The notes under the pieces were generated by a model. That model saw nothing but the letters and a program-made list of their open reading frames with translations, did no database searches and was not told where the DNA came from. From positions 482,421 through 546,420 of the forward strand of contig NZ_VUOC01000003.1 of the NCBI RefSeq assembly GCF_008386695.1: a DNA stretch of 64,000 nucleotides, given 5' to 3'. Position numbers and translations under genes: made by a program. This DNA comes from Chitinophaga agrisoli (GTDB taxonomy: Bacteria; Bacteroidota; Bacteroidia; Chitinophagales; Chitinophagaceae). This document shows, piece after piece, positions 8,341 to 17,200 of this stretch (position 1 is the first letter of the stretch; each line of letters starts with the position of its first letter).

Positions 8341-9804
8341 ATGAGATATCAACATATATTACTTGGCGCTATACTGACGGCCAGCTTATCTGGATGCAGC
8401 AAATTCCTGGATGAGCAGCCAACTGCCCATCAGTCTTCATCCAATTATTATACAAGCTCTGAAGATGCGGTGAGAGCCGTTACTGACGCCTATCGTATGC
8501 TGAAAGACCAGGCGTACGGCGGATACTCTCCTTCCTCTTTTGGGGATATTATGGCGGACGATGCGAATAAAGGCGGCGGCGGCGCTTCCGACCAGGAGCT
8601 CATCCAACAGCTGAAACTGTTCACCGCAAAATCGGATAACGGTTATGTATACAATGCATGGCGCGATAACTATAAAGGCGTATACCTGGCGAACATCGTA
8701 TTGCAGAAGGTGCCGCCTATACAAATGGAAGACGCGCTGAAAACACGTGTGCTGGGCGAAGCAAAATTCCTGCGGGCGTATTACTACCTGCACCTGGTAA
8801 GGCTTTTTGGCCGCATTCCGCTCATTAGCCAACCCATTGACGATGGTAATTACAACGTACCGCAGTCAGAAGAACCGGAAGTGCTGGCATTTATAGAAGC
8901 AGATGCCCGCGCTGCCATTGGCGCCCTTCCGCTGCAAAGCCAACAGGCAGCTTCAGATCGCGGACGCGCTACCAAAGGGGCCGCACAGGCCTTGCTGCTG
9001 GAAACCTACATGTGGCAGAAGAAATGGACACAGGCACAGCAGCTGGGGGATTCCATCATCAATTCGGGTCAATATTCGCTGACAAGTGATGTTACAAAGA
9101 TCTGGACTTTGGACGGCGAGTTCAATTCCGAGTCTATTTTTGAGCTCAACTATGAAAACATTCCCGGCAAGAACACCGGCAATCTGCTGAACCTGTTTGA
9201 TGCGCCCAGGAATACCTGGGGTTATGGATTCGTAGTGCCTTCCCAATCGCTGGTGAATGAGTTTGAGGCCGGTGATCCCCGGTTGAAAGCCACTGTTATC
9301 TTCAATAATCAGGTAATGCCGGATGGAACTACGATTAACACGGGCACCAGTGAAACTGGTTACTGGAACCGGAAATACTGGCTGCCAACCGACCAGATAC
9401 CAACCAACAATGGTGGCGGCGCCGGCGACGGCCCTACGAATGACAGGATCTTTGGTCTTGCCCAGGTGATGCTATGGACAGCGGAAGCTGCGTTCCATAA
9501 TGGGGATGTGGGACGCGCTACCAAGCTGGTAAATGATATCAGGATCCGGGCAAGAAACAGCGGCGGTAATACGGACATGAGCATTCTGCCGGACCGCAAC
9601 GCCCTTACGCTTGATCAGATCTATCATGAGATGCGTGTGGAAACTGCGTTGGGAGAACATCGCCGATTCTATGAACTGGTAAGGACCGGCCGCGCGGCAG
9701 CCTTGCTGCCCAATTTCAAAGTGGGCGTTAATGAGCATGTGCCCATTCCGCTGAATGAGATACAGTTAAGCGGTGGGGTGCTCAGGCAAAATAATGGGTA
9801 TTAA
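8341..9804 (+). CDS. SusD/RagB surface lipoprotein
   Basis: A 487-residue SusD-family lipoprotein, the lid and ligand-capturing partner of the SusC encoded 12 bp upstream. The N-terminus is a lipoprotein signal (MRYQHILLGAILTASLSGC) with the lipid-modified cysteine at residue 19, followed by KFLDEQPT. Helical TPR-like repeats include EAKFLRAYYYLHLVRLFGRIP and RGRATKGAAQALLLETYMW. The C-terminal part has the family motif RVETALGEHRRFYELVRTGRA. The length is at the shorter end of the family (usually 480-650). A strong hairpin terminator follows at 9835. Confidence 0.92.
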   Translation: MRYQHILLGAILTASLSGCSKFLDEQPTAHQSSSNYYTSSEDAVRAVTDAYRMLKDQAYGGYSPSSFGDIMADDANKGGGGASDQELIQQLKLFTAKSDNGYVYNAWRDNYKGVYLANIVLQKVPPIQMEDALKTRVLGEAKFLRAYYYLHLVRLFGRIPLISQPIDDGNYNVPQSEEPEVLAFIEADARAAIGALPLQSQQAASDRGRATKGAAQALLLETYMWQKKWTQAQQLGDSIINSGQYSLTSDVTKIWTLDGEFNSESIFELNYENIPGKNTGNLLNLFDAPRNTWGYGFVVPSQSLVNEFEAGDPRLKATVIFNNQVMPDGTTINTGTSETGYWNRKYWLPTDQIPTNNGGGAGDGPTNDRIFGLAQVMLWTAEAAFHNGDVGRATKLVNDIRIRARNSGGNTDMSILPDRNALTLDQIYHEMRVETALGEHRRFYELVRTGRAAALLPNFKVGVNEHVPIPLNEIQLSGGVLRQNNGY

Positions 9805-9834
9805 CAGCGGTATATTATAGATCCTCGCATAAAA

Positions 9835-9872
9835 GAAAGAGGCCGTCAAAAGCAATTTTGGCGGCCTCTTTA
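9835..9872. terminator. Bidirectional terminator between susD and the tail operon
   Basis: AAAGAGGCCGTCAAAA pairs with TTTTGGCGGCCTCTTT around a 4-nt loop (one mismatch). It has T-rich flanks on both strands, so it can stop transcription of susD from the left and of the tail genes from the right. Confidence 0.85.
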
Positions 9873-9893
9873 TCATTTGAATATGTGTTGGCT

Positions 9894-10898
9894 TTAATAT
9901 ACAAACCAGTTTGCACCGCTGTCATGAAACAAGTGGGCTTCCCAGGCATGGCTAATTGTGTAAGTGGCAGCACCGTCTATCGTCTGCGTGCCGTTTGAAT
10001 TGCCAAGTGTTTGAGAAATATTAATGGTTATTGGAGCGTCGTTATTATTAACCTTCTTTATATACATTACGCGGCCATCGCCAAAGCCGCCAGCCCCCGT
10101 ATTAACTGGTGGCAGGCTGATAGTACAGGGTTCTGTATTATCAACATTAATATAAAGATCGTCGTCAGTAGCCGTATAAGTTCCGGTGACAGTTACTGTC
10201 TTACTCTGAAATATGGATTTTGTGGTGACCACAGCCTTAGTAACAGCTAGCGTTCCGTTTATTCCAAGGCTCCCATTGATCTCTACTATGCCGGTTGCGT
10301 ATGGCGTTGGCGGACTGGCCCCGACTCTTAAACTGCCAGCAACAAGGGTGCTGGTAACCGTAACACCCTGACCACGGGTAATAATCATCTCATCTCTCAA
10401 AAATGTGCCGTTTGCTAAATAAGATTTAAAGGTCAGCGCATCGCCAGCATTGAAAGTTGGAAATCCGCTGGGTTTACCTTTTAATCCCAGTTGCCAACTA
10501 ATAGAATCCTGGCCCGCATGCCCGAATTTATAATAAGGCACAAAATCGTCAGACGACGTATTGGAAGCAGTAATAGAACGAACGCTAACAGAATCCGTTG
10601 TAACGGAGCCAGCATCGGTCACTTGCTGTAGCGTAGGCACTGATGCGCCCAGCTTTACCCAGTTTTTGCCATTAGACCCATAGTGGGCGGTGTCACCCGG
10701 TTTTTGGCGGAAGAGTATGGCGCCAGGATACGTGGCGGCAGCATAACCGGTGGTATCCTTTGTATTGATCCAAAAGAGCTTATCAACCCTTAACAGATCG
10801 TACCACTGGGGTATGGTTGTATGATTTACAAACTGTGCGTGAAGCTGCAAGCCGGGGATTGCGCAGATAAGCGCAAGGGTAACAAACATTTTTCTCAT
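9894..10898 (-). CDS. Secreted tail-fibre-like protein
   Basis: A 334-residue protein that I do not recognise as a named family. It starts with a clear Sec signal peptide (MRKMFVTLALICAIPGLQLHAQ, cleavage likely after LHA). A segment about residues 25-85 contains DKLFWINTKDTTGYAA and GSNGKNWVKLG. The middle is rich in Thr/Ser/Val beta-strand sequence. The C-terminal ~95 residues (INVDNTEPCTISLPP through ITINISQTLGN to WFVY) resemble the beta-structured ends of phage fibre and spike proteins. It is the last gene of the tail operon, 29 bp after the collar-type fibre gene, and its partner gene contains a similar beta region. A signal peptide on a virion component is odd, because tails assemble in the cytoplasm. 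It may be a cell-surface factor or a domesticated fibre. Confidence 0.6.
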   Translation of the reverse strand: MRKMFVTLALICAIPGLQLHAQFVNHTTIPQWYDLLRVDKLFWINTKDTTGYAAATYPGAILFRQKPGDTAHYGSNGKNWVKLGASVPTLQQVTDAGSVTTDSVSVRSITASNTSSDDFVPYYKFGHAGQDSISWQLGLKGKPSGFPTFNAGDALTFKSYLANGTFLRDEMIITRGQGVTVTSTLVAGSLRVGASPPTPYATGIVEINGSLGINGTLAVTKAVVTTKSIFQSKTVTVTGTYTATDDDLYINVDNTEPCTISLPPVNTGAGGFGDGRVMYIKKVNNNDAPITINISQTLGNSNGTQTIDGAATYTISHAWEAHLFHDSGANWFVY

Positions 10899-10927
10899 GC
10901 GTATGCAAATTTATTTTCTCTGTTATA

Positions 10928-12229
10928 TTATACTTTTATCAGGGCAATAAATGCCGTGTTCTTTACCGTTGTTTCCAGGCCAATGCCTGTACCGGTATTG
11001 CCGGTGTTGCCGTGGGTGGTTCCGGGCACCATTACGGTTCTGTCATTAGCGTTATCACTCTGCCCTTGCTGGGTAGGGATATCGAATGGGTGATTGTGCG
11101 GCCCTACCAGGTCTGCCTGATAGCCACCTGGATTGTTATAGGTACGCGGATTTTTTTCCAGTGCTCTGCCACGGTCCTGGAACCGCGGGAAAGTTCCGCG
11201 AAGATCAGGGATACGGAATGTAACGGCGCCGTCTCCCGTGCCAAAACATCCGCGATAGGTAACAGCATCGCTTTGCCAGAGGGAGTCTTGTATAAGCGCG
11301 GCGCCGGCAGATTGAGCGAATTCCCACAATCGCGGGTAGGCATCACGGTTCACCAGCTGGCCTTCAGCCGGCAATGTGTTAAGTACGGTGGTATATCCCA
11401 TGATGGGCTGGCCCACATCCAGGTAATTGCCATAGGCATTGATCACATACCATCCATCGGCGCCATTCATTACCCACAATACCTCGCCTCTTCCCATATA
11501 GACTTTTGACAAGCCTGTACCACGGAAATAAATGAACTGGCCTCCCTGCGTGGTAATGGTTGTTTGAAACTGGTTGTTAACCATCGTTTCAATAGGGATC
11601 ACCGTATTTTCCGGGATAGCGCTGAGCTCAGGAAGTGTAAGTACTATCTTCAGATTGTTGCCGGCAATGTTAATGAGCTTACCCATATCACCGGTTACCA
11701 GCGTAGTATTTATATTAACTGTTTTAATGCCCGTTATGAGGCTGGGCGCACTGTTACCGCCACTACCAGGTACTTCTGTACTGCCGCCTTCCAGTTCATA
11801 AATATGGGCAAAGAAAAGGTCTCCTTCATAAAATTGGTCGTCTGCCTTGGCCAGTTCAAAGCCGCCGGTGGACAGTATGTTAAATTCGTCTGTCGCCAGC
11901 CGGCCAATACCACGGCGTGTAAGAGAGTAGGCATAGCCGGCAAGGGCAGGTACATCTATTCTTTTTTGTCCAACCAGCGCCGCAGGTATGCGGATCTCCA
12001 TGTCTGCGCCGGATAATACCGGCGTTTCAGGAACGGAGTCCCCGCTGATCTTTGACCGTAGCTGGCTAACGGTCATGTGTTTTGTCTTGTTGTCAGACTG
12101 GTCCCAGGCGGCGATCTGATCATCGTCTGAGATGTCTTCAAAGGCCGGTAGTTCCGGCATGCGTGCCGTGGGGACCTGTATGTCCACCGTTTGGCCCGTT
12201 TCAACTATTTTTCCTTGTAAAATTGCCAT
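10928..12229 (-). CDS. Phage tail fibre with tail-collar domain
   Basis: A 433-residue putative receptor-binding fibre. Residues 1-70 form an N-terminal attachment segment (MAILQGKIVETGQTVDIQVP). Residues 150-260 are predicted beta structure with VNINTTLVTGDMGKLINIAG. Residues about 275-433 match a tail-collar domain: GQLVNRDAYPRLWEFAQSAG, FRIPDLRGTFPRFQDRGR, then a His-x-His pair (H378, H380 in GPHNHPF), and the typical end GLETTVKNTAFIALIKV. The HxH motif in related fibre tips, such as T4 gp12 and gp37, binds metal. It lies between the hub gene (22-bp gap) and the secreted fibre-like gene. No tail-fibre chaperone is evident. Confidence 0.85.
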   Translation of the reverse strand: MAILQGKIVETGQTVDIQVPTARMPELPAFEDISDDDQIAAWDQSDNKTKHMTVSQLRSKISGDSVPETPVLSGADMEIRIPAALVGQKRIDVPALAGYAYSLTRRGIGRLATDEFNILSTGGFELAKADDQFYEGDLFFAHIYELEGGSTEVPGSGGNSAPSLITGIKTVNINTTLVTGDMGKLINIAGNNLKIVLTLPELSAIPENTVIPIETMVNNQFQTTITTQGGQFIYFRGTGLSKVYMGRGEVLWVMNGADGWYVINAYGNYLDVGQPIMGYTTVLNTLPAEGQLVNRDAYPRLWEFAQSAGAALIQDSLWQSDAVTYRGCFGTGDGAVTFRIPDLRGTFPRFQDRGRALEKNPRTYNNPGGYQADLVGPHNHPFDIPTQQGQSDNANDRTVMVPGTTHGNTGNTGTGIGLETTVKNTAFIALIKV

Positions 12230-12251
12230 GGCTTATCAATGGGGTCAACAA

Positions 12252-13790
12252 TTAAATTTTCTTGTATACTTTTCCGTTCGCGTCCACATAAAGCAGCAGC
12301 ATGCCGGTTGTGTCACTAGTGGCCGGAATATCTGCCATGATAACCTCCCCCACAAAATTGTTCTCAGAAGAACGGTTATTGAGGCGCTGATTTAAATCGG
12401 CTATATCCCGGCTGTTATTGCCTATTCCGCCATACCAATCCTGGACAGGGGTTGTAGAAACGGAGTCTGACAATGTGAGTTGATATTTATACTCGTCGTC
12501 AAAATCACGGGTAAACGCTGTAACGCGGATGCGGTTATCAATTGCCAGCTGCAGATCATACACCCAGATAAGGTCTCCGATGTCTATCCTGATATTTTTC
12601 TTCCGGAAGTACGCTGGATCGACTGTAACGGCAAGCTGCTGCTGCGGTTCGCTATTGGTGTTCAGTAGATCCATGGCGGCCGTTTTCAGATCCGCTTCTG
12701 CCTTCTTAACATAGGTTTCCGGCATGCGAATGTCTACCAGCACATATTCATCCCCTATAGCCGGCCTTAGCAGATCGGATGGCACATCCAGCGCTTTCTC
12801 GTCCTTGTTTTTATTTACCCGGAAGGTTTTGGAGGCACTGTTATAGCTGTTGATGTCAAAGGTATATCCGGACAGCTGGCCCGTATTGAACGTTACTTTT
12901 GCGGATACGCCTGGCAACAGATATGCATTCAGATCAAAATCCATATTGGTGTCAACGAACAGGAACGGATCTCCCGCATTAACAGAAGTGATCTTCCCGG
13001 TACGATGAGGATAAATATTGTCAAAAACCTGTGTATGTTCCACGACGCCATATTCCGCTACATTTTTTTCTATATACAGCTGGCCATCGCTCATCAGCAG
13101 GCGGGTGGAGTAATTCCGGTAATCCGGCGCCAGGTTTTTATCTGCGCCAAATGCATACAGCCGGGTGATCACATTGGAGTCGTTCAGCACCTGCCGGTCT
13201 ATCTCATACAGGCCTCTGTCTTTCCCCTGCCGCAGGGTTATGCCCGTGTCTATCTGGCGTTTATCCAGATGTACCTTCTTGCCCTGCACAAAGTATTCAG
13301 TGCCGAATTGTGCGGCCATCCTTCCCAATACTGCCATACAGTTCTCAGAGTTGAATGTCATGTTCATATAAGGCCCATTGATCACCGCGCCTTTAGTCCA
13401 GCCGGCGCCAACCCGGTTAGCATTTTTGATAAGCAGATCCATGAACACATCGGGGTTGCCCATCAGAGAAAATACGCCTTCCTTCAGCTCGTTATTTGCG
13501 TCGTAGAACATGAATTGTACCTTGGAGAGATCATAGTACTCGGATTGCATTACCAGGGTATACTGATACCGCCGGGCTGATTCCTTTTTAACCGGCTGTA
13601 GCTGGTTAATATAGTAGTTTTCTCCATAAACCGTGCACCAGTCGCCTATCTGGAAACCAATATACAGGTTCAGATCAAACTGCATGGTAATGATGTTGTC
13701 GCCCATGATGGTTTTGCTCTGGTTGCTGGACTGGTCTGGTTTTATGCTTACCAGCACGTCATTTCCACGTTTTATATCTATGGCAATCAT
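12252..13790 (-). CDS. Tail hub / tail-associated protein (Tal-like)
   Basis: A 512-residue protein resembling siphophage tail-tip hub proteins, which close the tail tube and carry fibres. The N-terminal ~190 residues have the hub-like beta architecture (GFQIGDWCTVYGENYYINQL, then YQYTLVMQSEYYDLSKVQF). Residues about 190-370 contain a beta-sandwich rich in Asp and Asn (FLFVDTNMDFDLNAYLLPG). The last 60 residues are a helical linker (SRDIADLNQRLNNRSSENN) ending in a small beta unit (LLYVDANGKVYKKI), also common as a fibre-attachment tail. No peptidase active site is obvious. Its ATG overlaps the end of the distal tail gene by 4 bp (ATGA), which indicates translational coupling. Confidence 0.75.
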   Translation of the reverse strand: MIAIDIKRGNDVLVSIKPDQSSNQSKTIMGDNIITMQFDLNLYIGFQIGDWCTVYGENYYINQLQPVKKESARRYQYTLVMQSEYYDLSKVQFMFYDANNELKEGVFSLMGNPDVFMDLLIKNANRVGAGWTKGAVINGPYMNMTFNSENCMAVLGRMAAQFGTEYFVQGKKVHLDKRQIDTGITLRQGKDRGLYEIDRQVLNDSNVITRLYAFGADKNLAPDYRNYSTRLLMSDGQLYIEKNVAEYGVVEHTQVFDNIYPHRTGKITSVNAGDPFLFVDTNMDFDLNAYLLPGVSAKVTFNTGQLSGYTFDINSYNSASKTFRVNKNKDEKALDVPSDLLRPAIGDEYVLVDIRMPETYVKKAEADLKTAAMDLLNTNSEPQQQLAVTVDPAYFRKKNIRIDIGDLIWVYDLQLAIDNRIRVTAFTRDFDDEYKYQLTLSDSVSTTPVQDWYGGIGNNSRDIADLNQRLNNRSSENNFVGEVIMADIPATSDTTGMLLLYVDANGKVYKKI

Positions 13791-14278
13791 GTGATAATGA
13801 ACCTCCCTTGTTCTTCTACTACGTAAACATTACTTGAATCAATAACAGGCGCCCGCTCTGTGAGGGCGATGGAAAACTGCGCAGTGATCTTTCCTTTATA
13901 TGCGCCGGATTTTATCCGGGTAAAGCGGGTAAAGCTATTGCACCCTTTATAATACACATAGAAAGATCTGGATAACTCTGCGATCTCAAGGCGACGCAGG
14001 TCCGGCTTTGCGAGCATTGCCAGGAACCCGCTGTATTTCTGCCAAAAATCGGTTTCATCGTTGGCGATGATATTGCATTGAAAGCTGGCTTCTCTGGATT
14101 GGAAGAAAACACGGGAAAGATCTATGTCAATGCCGTTCTCATCCTCCCAATCATGGCTGATGCTGTCTTTCCTGGCAGGGAATTTCATAAGGTCATCACT
14201 GCCGGCGCTGATGGTTACGCCGTACACCAGCCACAGATCGGCTCCATCCATTAAATATTGTCCTATAGGGTATGTCAT
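13787..14278 (-). CDS. Distal tail protein-like
   Basis: A 163-residue protein whose position, directly after the tape measure and before the hub, is that of the distal tail (Dit) protein in siphophages, which forms the ring joining tube and tip. Its sequence (beta-rich, with RKDSISHDWEDENGIDIDLS and KGKITAQFSIALTERAP) is compatible with that, but I have no strong motif. Its ATG overlaps the tape-measure stop by 1 bp, and its stop overlaps the hub start by 4 bp. Function is inferred mainly from gene order. Confidence 0.6.
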   Translation of the reverse strand: MTYPIGQYLMDGADLWLVYGVTISAGSDDLMKFPARKDSISHDWEDENGIDIDLSRVFFQSREASFQCNIIANDETDFWQKYSGFLAMLAKPDLRRLEIAELSRSFYVYYKGCNSFTRFTRIKSGAYKGKITAQFSIALTERAPVIDSSNVYVVEEQGRFIIT

Positions 14279-17200
14279 TACTTAATAATTTTTATGCCAA
14301 CCGTTTCAATCCTGCGCAAACGCGCCTCAATACTTACCAGGTTGGCGGTGTCTGTCTTGATCAGGTTTAAGACGCTGAGGTGCTGTGTGGCTACCTGTAA
14401 TTGCTCTATAGCGGTAAGCCGTAGGCCGCCGAACTGGCCGGCCAGCAGGTCTGCCTGTTGTTCTGTCATACCCTTGATAGCGCCGCTCAGACTGTTTTGA
14501 TCGCTGCTACCCGTGGCCAGTTCAAGGCCGGTAATATCCTGCAACTGTTGGAATTGTTCGCCGGCGTTTTCGATGATCTGGTCATAACGGTCCTGCAGAT
14601 CAGCTATTTCCTGGGCTGTAAGCACATTATCGCTTTCCGCAGCGTTGGTAAACTGGTCATAGAATGCCTGCAAGGGCTCTTCCAGGTATTGATATTTCAA
14701 TGAATTAAGCGCTGCCTGCCGCATCAGGGACTCGAAATTATCGGCAAAATCCTGCGCTGCGAACAGTCCATTGGAGAACCCGTTAACGATTGAATCTTCG
14801 ATACTGTCAGAAGTAGTGCCTGTAAACACTTGCGCCGCCTGTGCCTGAAGGTCTTCCAGTTGTTGCTGGATGTTTTTTCCTTCGTCCTGCAGTTGCTTCA
14901 ATTCTTCATACAAACTCCTGGCGCGCCCATCGAGTTGGCCGCTGGTATAGAGCTTTTCTATTTCATCTGCTGTCATTCCCAGTAAGGCGGCATACTGGTT
15001 AACGGGCTCGCTCTTTTTCCAAAGGCCAAGAAAGCCCCCATACTTTTGCTCAGAAACGCCGGTAATAAACTGCTCACCCTGAAGAAGGGCCAATAAACGC
15101 GCCTGATCCTGCTCATTTTGTTGCTGGCCTACCTTTAAAGTATCTTCCTGTGCCTTTAAACCTTGCAGGGTAAGTTTGATCTCTTGCGCCTTTAACAAGG
15201 CGCGGTCCCGGAGTTGTTCATTGATCTTGTACTCACCCAGCTCCTGGGTTATCTGGAATGCGTAGATAGCTTCGTAAGTTTTCTGGATAGACTCACGTAC
15301 CTTCTGGCCACCCTTGAGCGCGGATGCTACAACGCCTACAAGCGCTCCGGCAGCGGCGCCTATTATAGTGCCTATAGGACTGAATATTGAGCCTATGGCG
15401 GCGCCGGTAGCGGCCAAGCCACCGATCGAGGAGGCTGCACTGCCTCCATCCTCCGCTGACATCCGGCCGGATGCTACGCCCCCAACGATACCTCCAATCT
15501 GGGCTATCTGACTAATGCCACCCAGCAAATCCGACATAATTTCCAGGGTGTCAGCCAGGCCCTTATTTGAGCCTGCGACATCGGACGATAATTGCCTCAG
15601 GCCACTGCTGGCTGCGCTCAAGGTTTTCGGGAGTTCCTGGAGCACGTCCAGGAAGTGTTGATCTCCTGTTTTTTTCAGCTCACTGTTTACACCGGCAATG
15701 TCCAGCGCCAGCTGCGTCATTTCATGATTCAGTTCTTTGGTATCTGCCAAACCCGTGGAGCCAAACTTTGCAAGTACCTCCAGCATTTTTTGCAAAGACT
15801 CTTTGTTGCGGTTCAGGATGTTTTGCTGGGCAGCGTACTTTTGGTTAGCAGAAGACAATGGATCGTCTACAATGCGCTGATCCCCGATGTTCTTGATGGC
15901 AGTTTGCTCCTTTATGTCTTTTAACTGCTCATCTACCGCTTTTCTGGCATACTCCCGGTCCAGATCAGACTCCTGTTTACGTGCGCGGGCCTTTATTTCC
16001 GCGATCTTATCCGTAAGTGCCTGCTGGCTGCTCAGGTCATTGGTGTACTGCTTTTTGGTAGCCTCAATTTCCAGCGCTGTTTGTTCGTCGATCGCGGCTT
16101 TTTTGAGTTGGAGTTCTTCGTTGGAGTTTGGAGCAACAGTGGTAAGGGAAACATTTATATTGGAAAGCTCAGAATTTAGTTTGTTGGTGATGTCCTTTGC
16201 TGCAGCCTTGGCCTTGGCGTCATCCAGCACCAGATTTCCGGCAAGGTCAATTTTGCCAAGCACTCCTTTTCCTGCCTTTAGCTTCTCCGCCTGCGCTTTA
16301 AGATCTTTGATCTTCTTATCGATTGCTTCGGGAGTGTCGCCATCCTGTTGCCTGATCGTGTCTGCTTTGCGTTCCAGGTCCTGGATCTGATTCATCAGGT
16401 CCTTTAATTTGGAGCTTTCCTGGTGGGCCGCCTCGGCAGATTTTTTGATACTGCTGTAAGGATCCAGCTGTTTTGTTTTTTGGTCTGCCGCTAACAGGTC
16501 TTTTGCCAGTTGGGCGCGGTCCTTATCAACAGTGGAACCTTTGTAGCCTTTTTCGATACTGTCACGAACCGCACGGATCTTCTCCAGGCTATTTGCCTGG
16601 CTAATGAGCTGGTCATTGGTCTGTTTTGCCGCTACTGTATTTTTCGACTGGGATGCAGCCTGCGCTTTGATCTGGTCAGTGGCCAGATCATTAGTTGTTT
16701 TTTCCTGTTCCTCGAGCTTTTTACTGTAGAGATCACGCAGATATCCGCCTATCTGTATATCACTCTGCGCATTATCCCTGATAAATCCACCAAAAAGACC
16801 AGTAGCGTTCAAATCTGGTGTTGCGTCATCGATCTGTTTCTGGTAACGGGCTACTTTTTCCCTAAGTTCCTGCTCCTTTTTGAGAGAGGCGGTTACCGCG
16901 GCCTGGTCTGTTTCCAGCTTCATCTGGTTGCGGAGCGCCTCGATATAGTTGTGAACGTTCTCCGTCAGCTTTTGCTGAGAAACGTTCTTTGCGTCAATAC
17001 CAGCTACCAGTTTGGAATCTATAGCCGCGAGCTGCTGATACGCAGCAAGCCTTTCTGCTTCTGTAGCGTTGACGTCCTTCAAAATCTCGAGATAGGGACG
17101 GATCTTTGCGGTCTGCTCATCTACAGAATCAGCCACTTTTTTACTGGCCTCTGCCAACAGCTCCTGTTTAGAGGTAACCTCTACACCGGAGTCCCCATAA

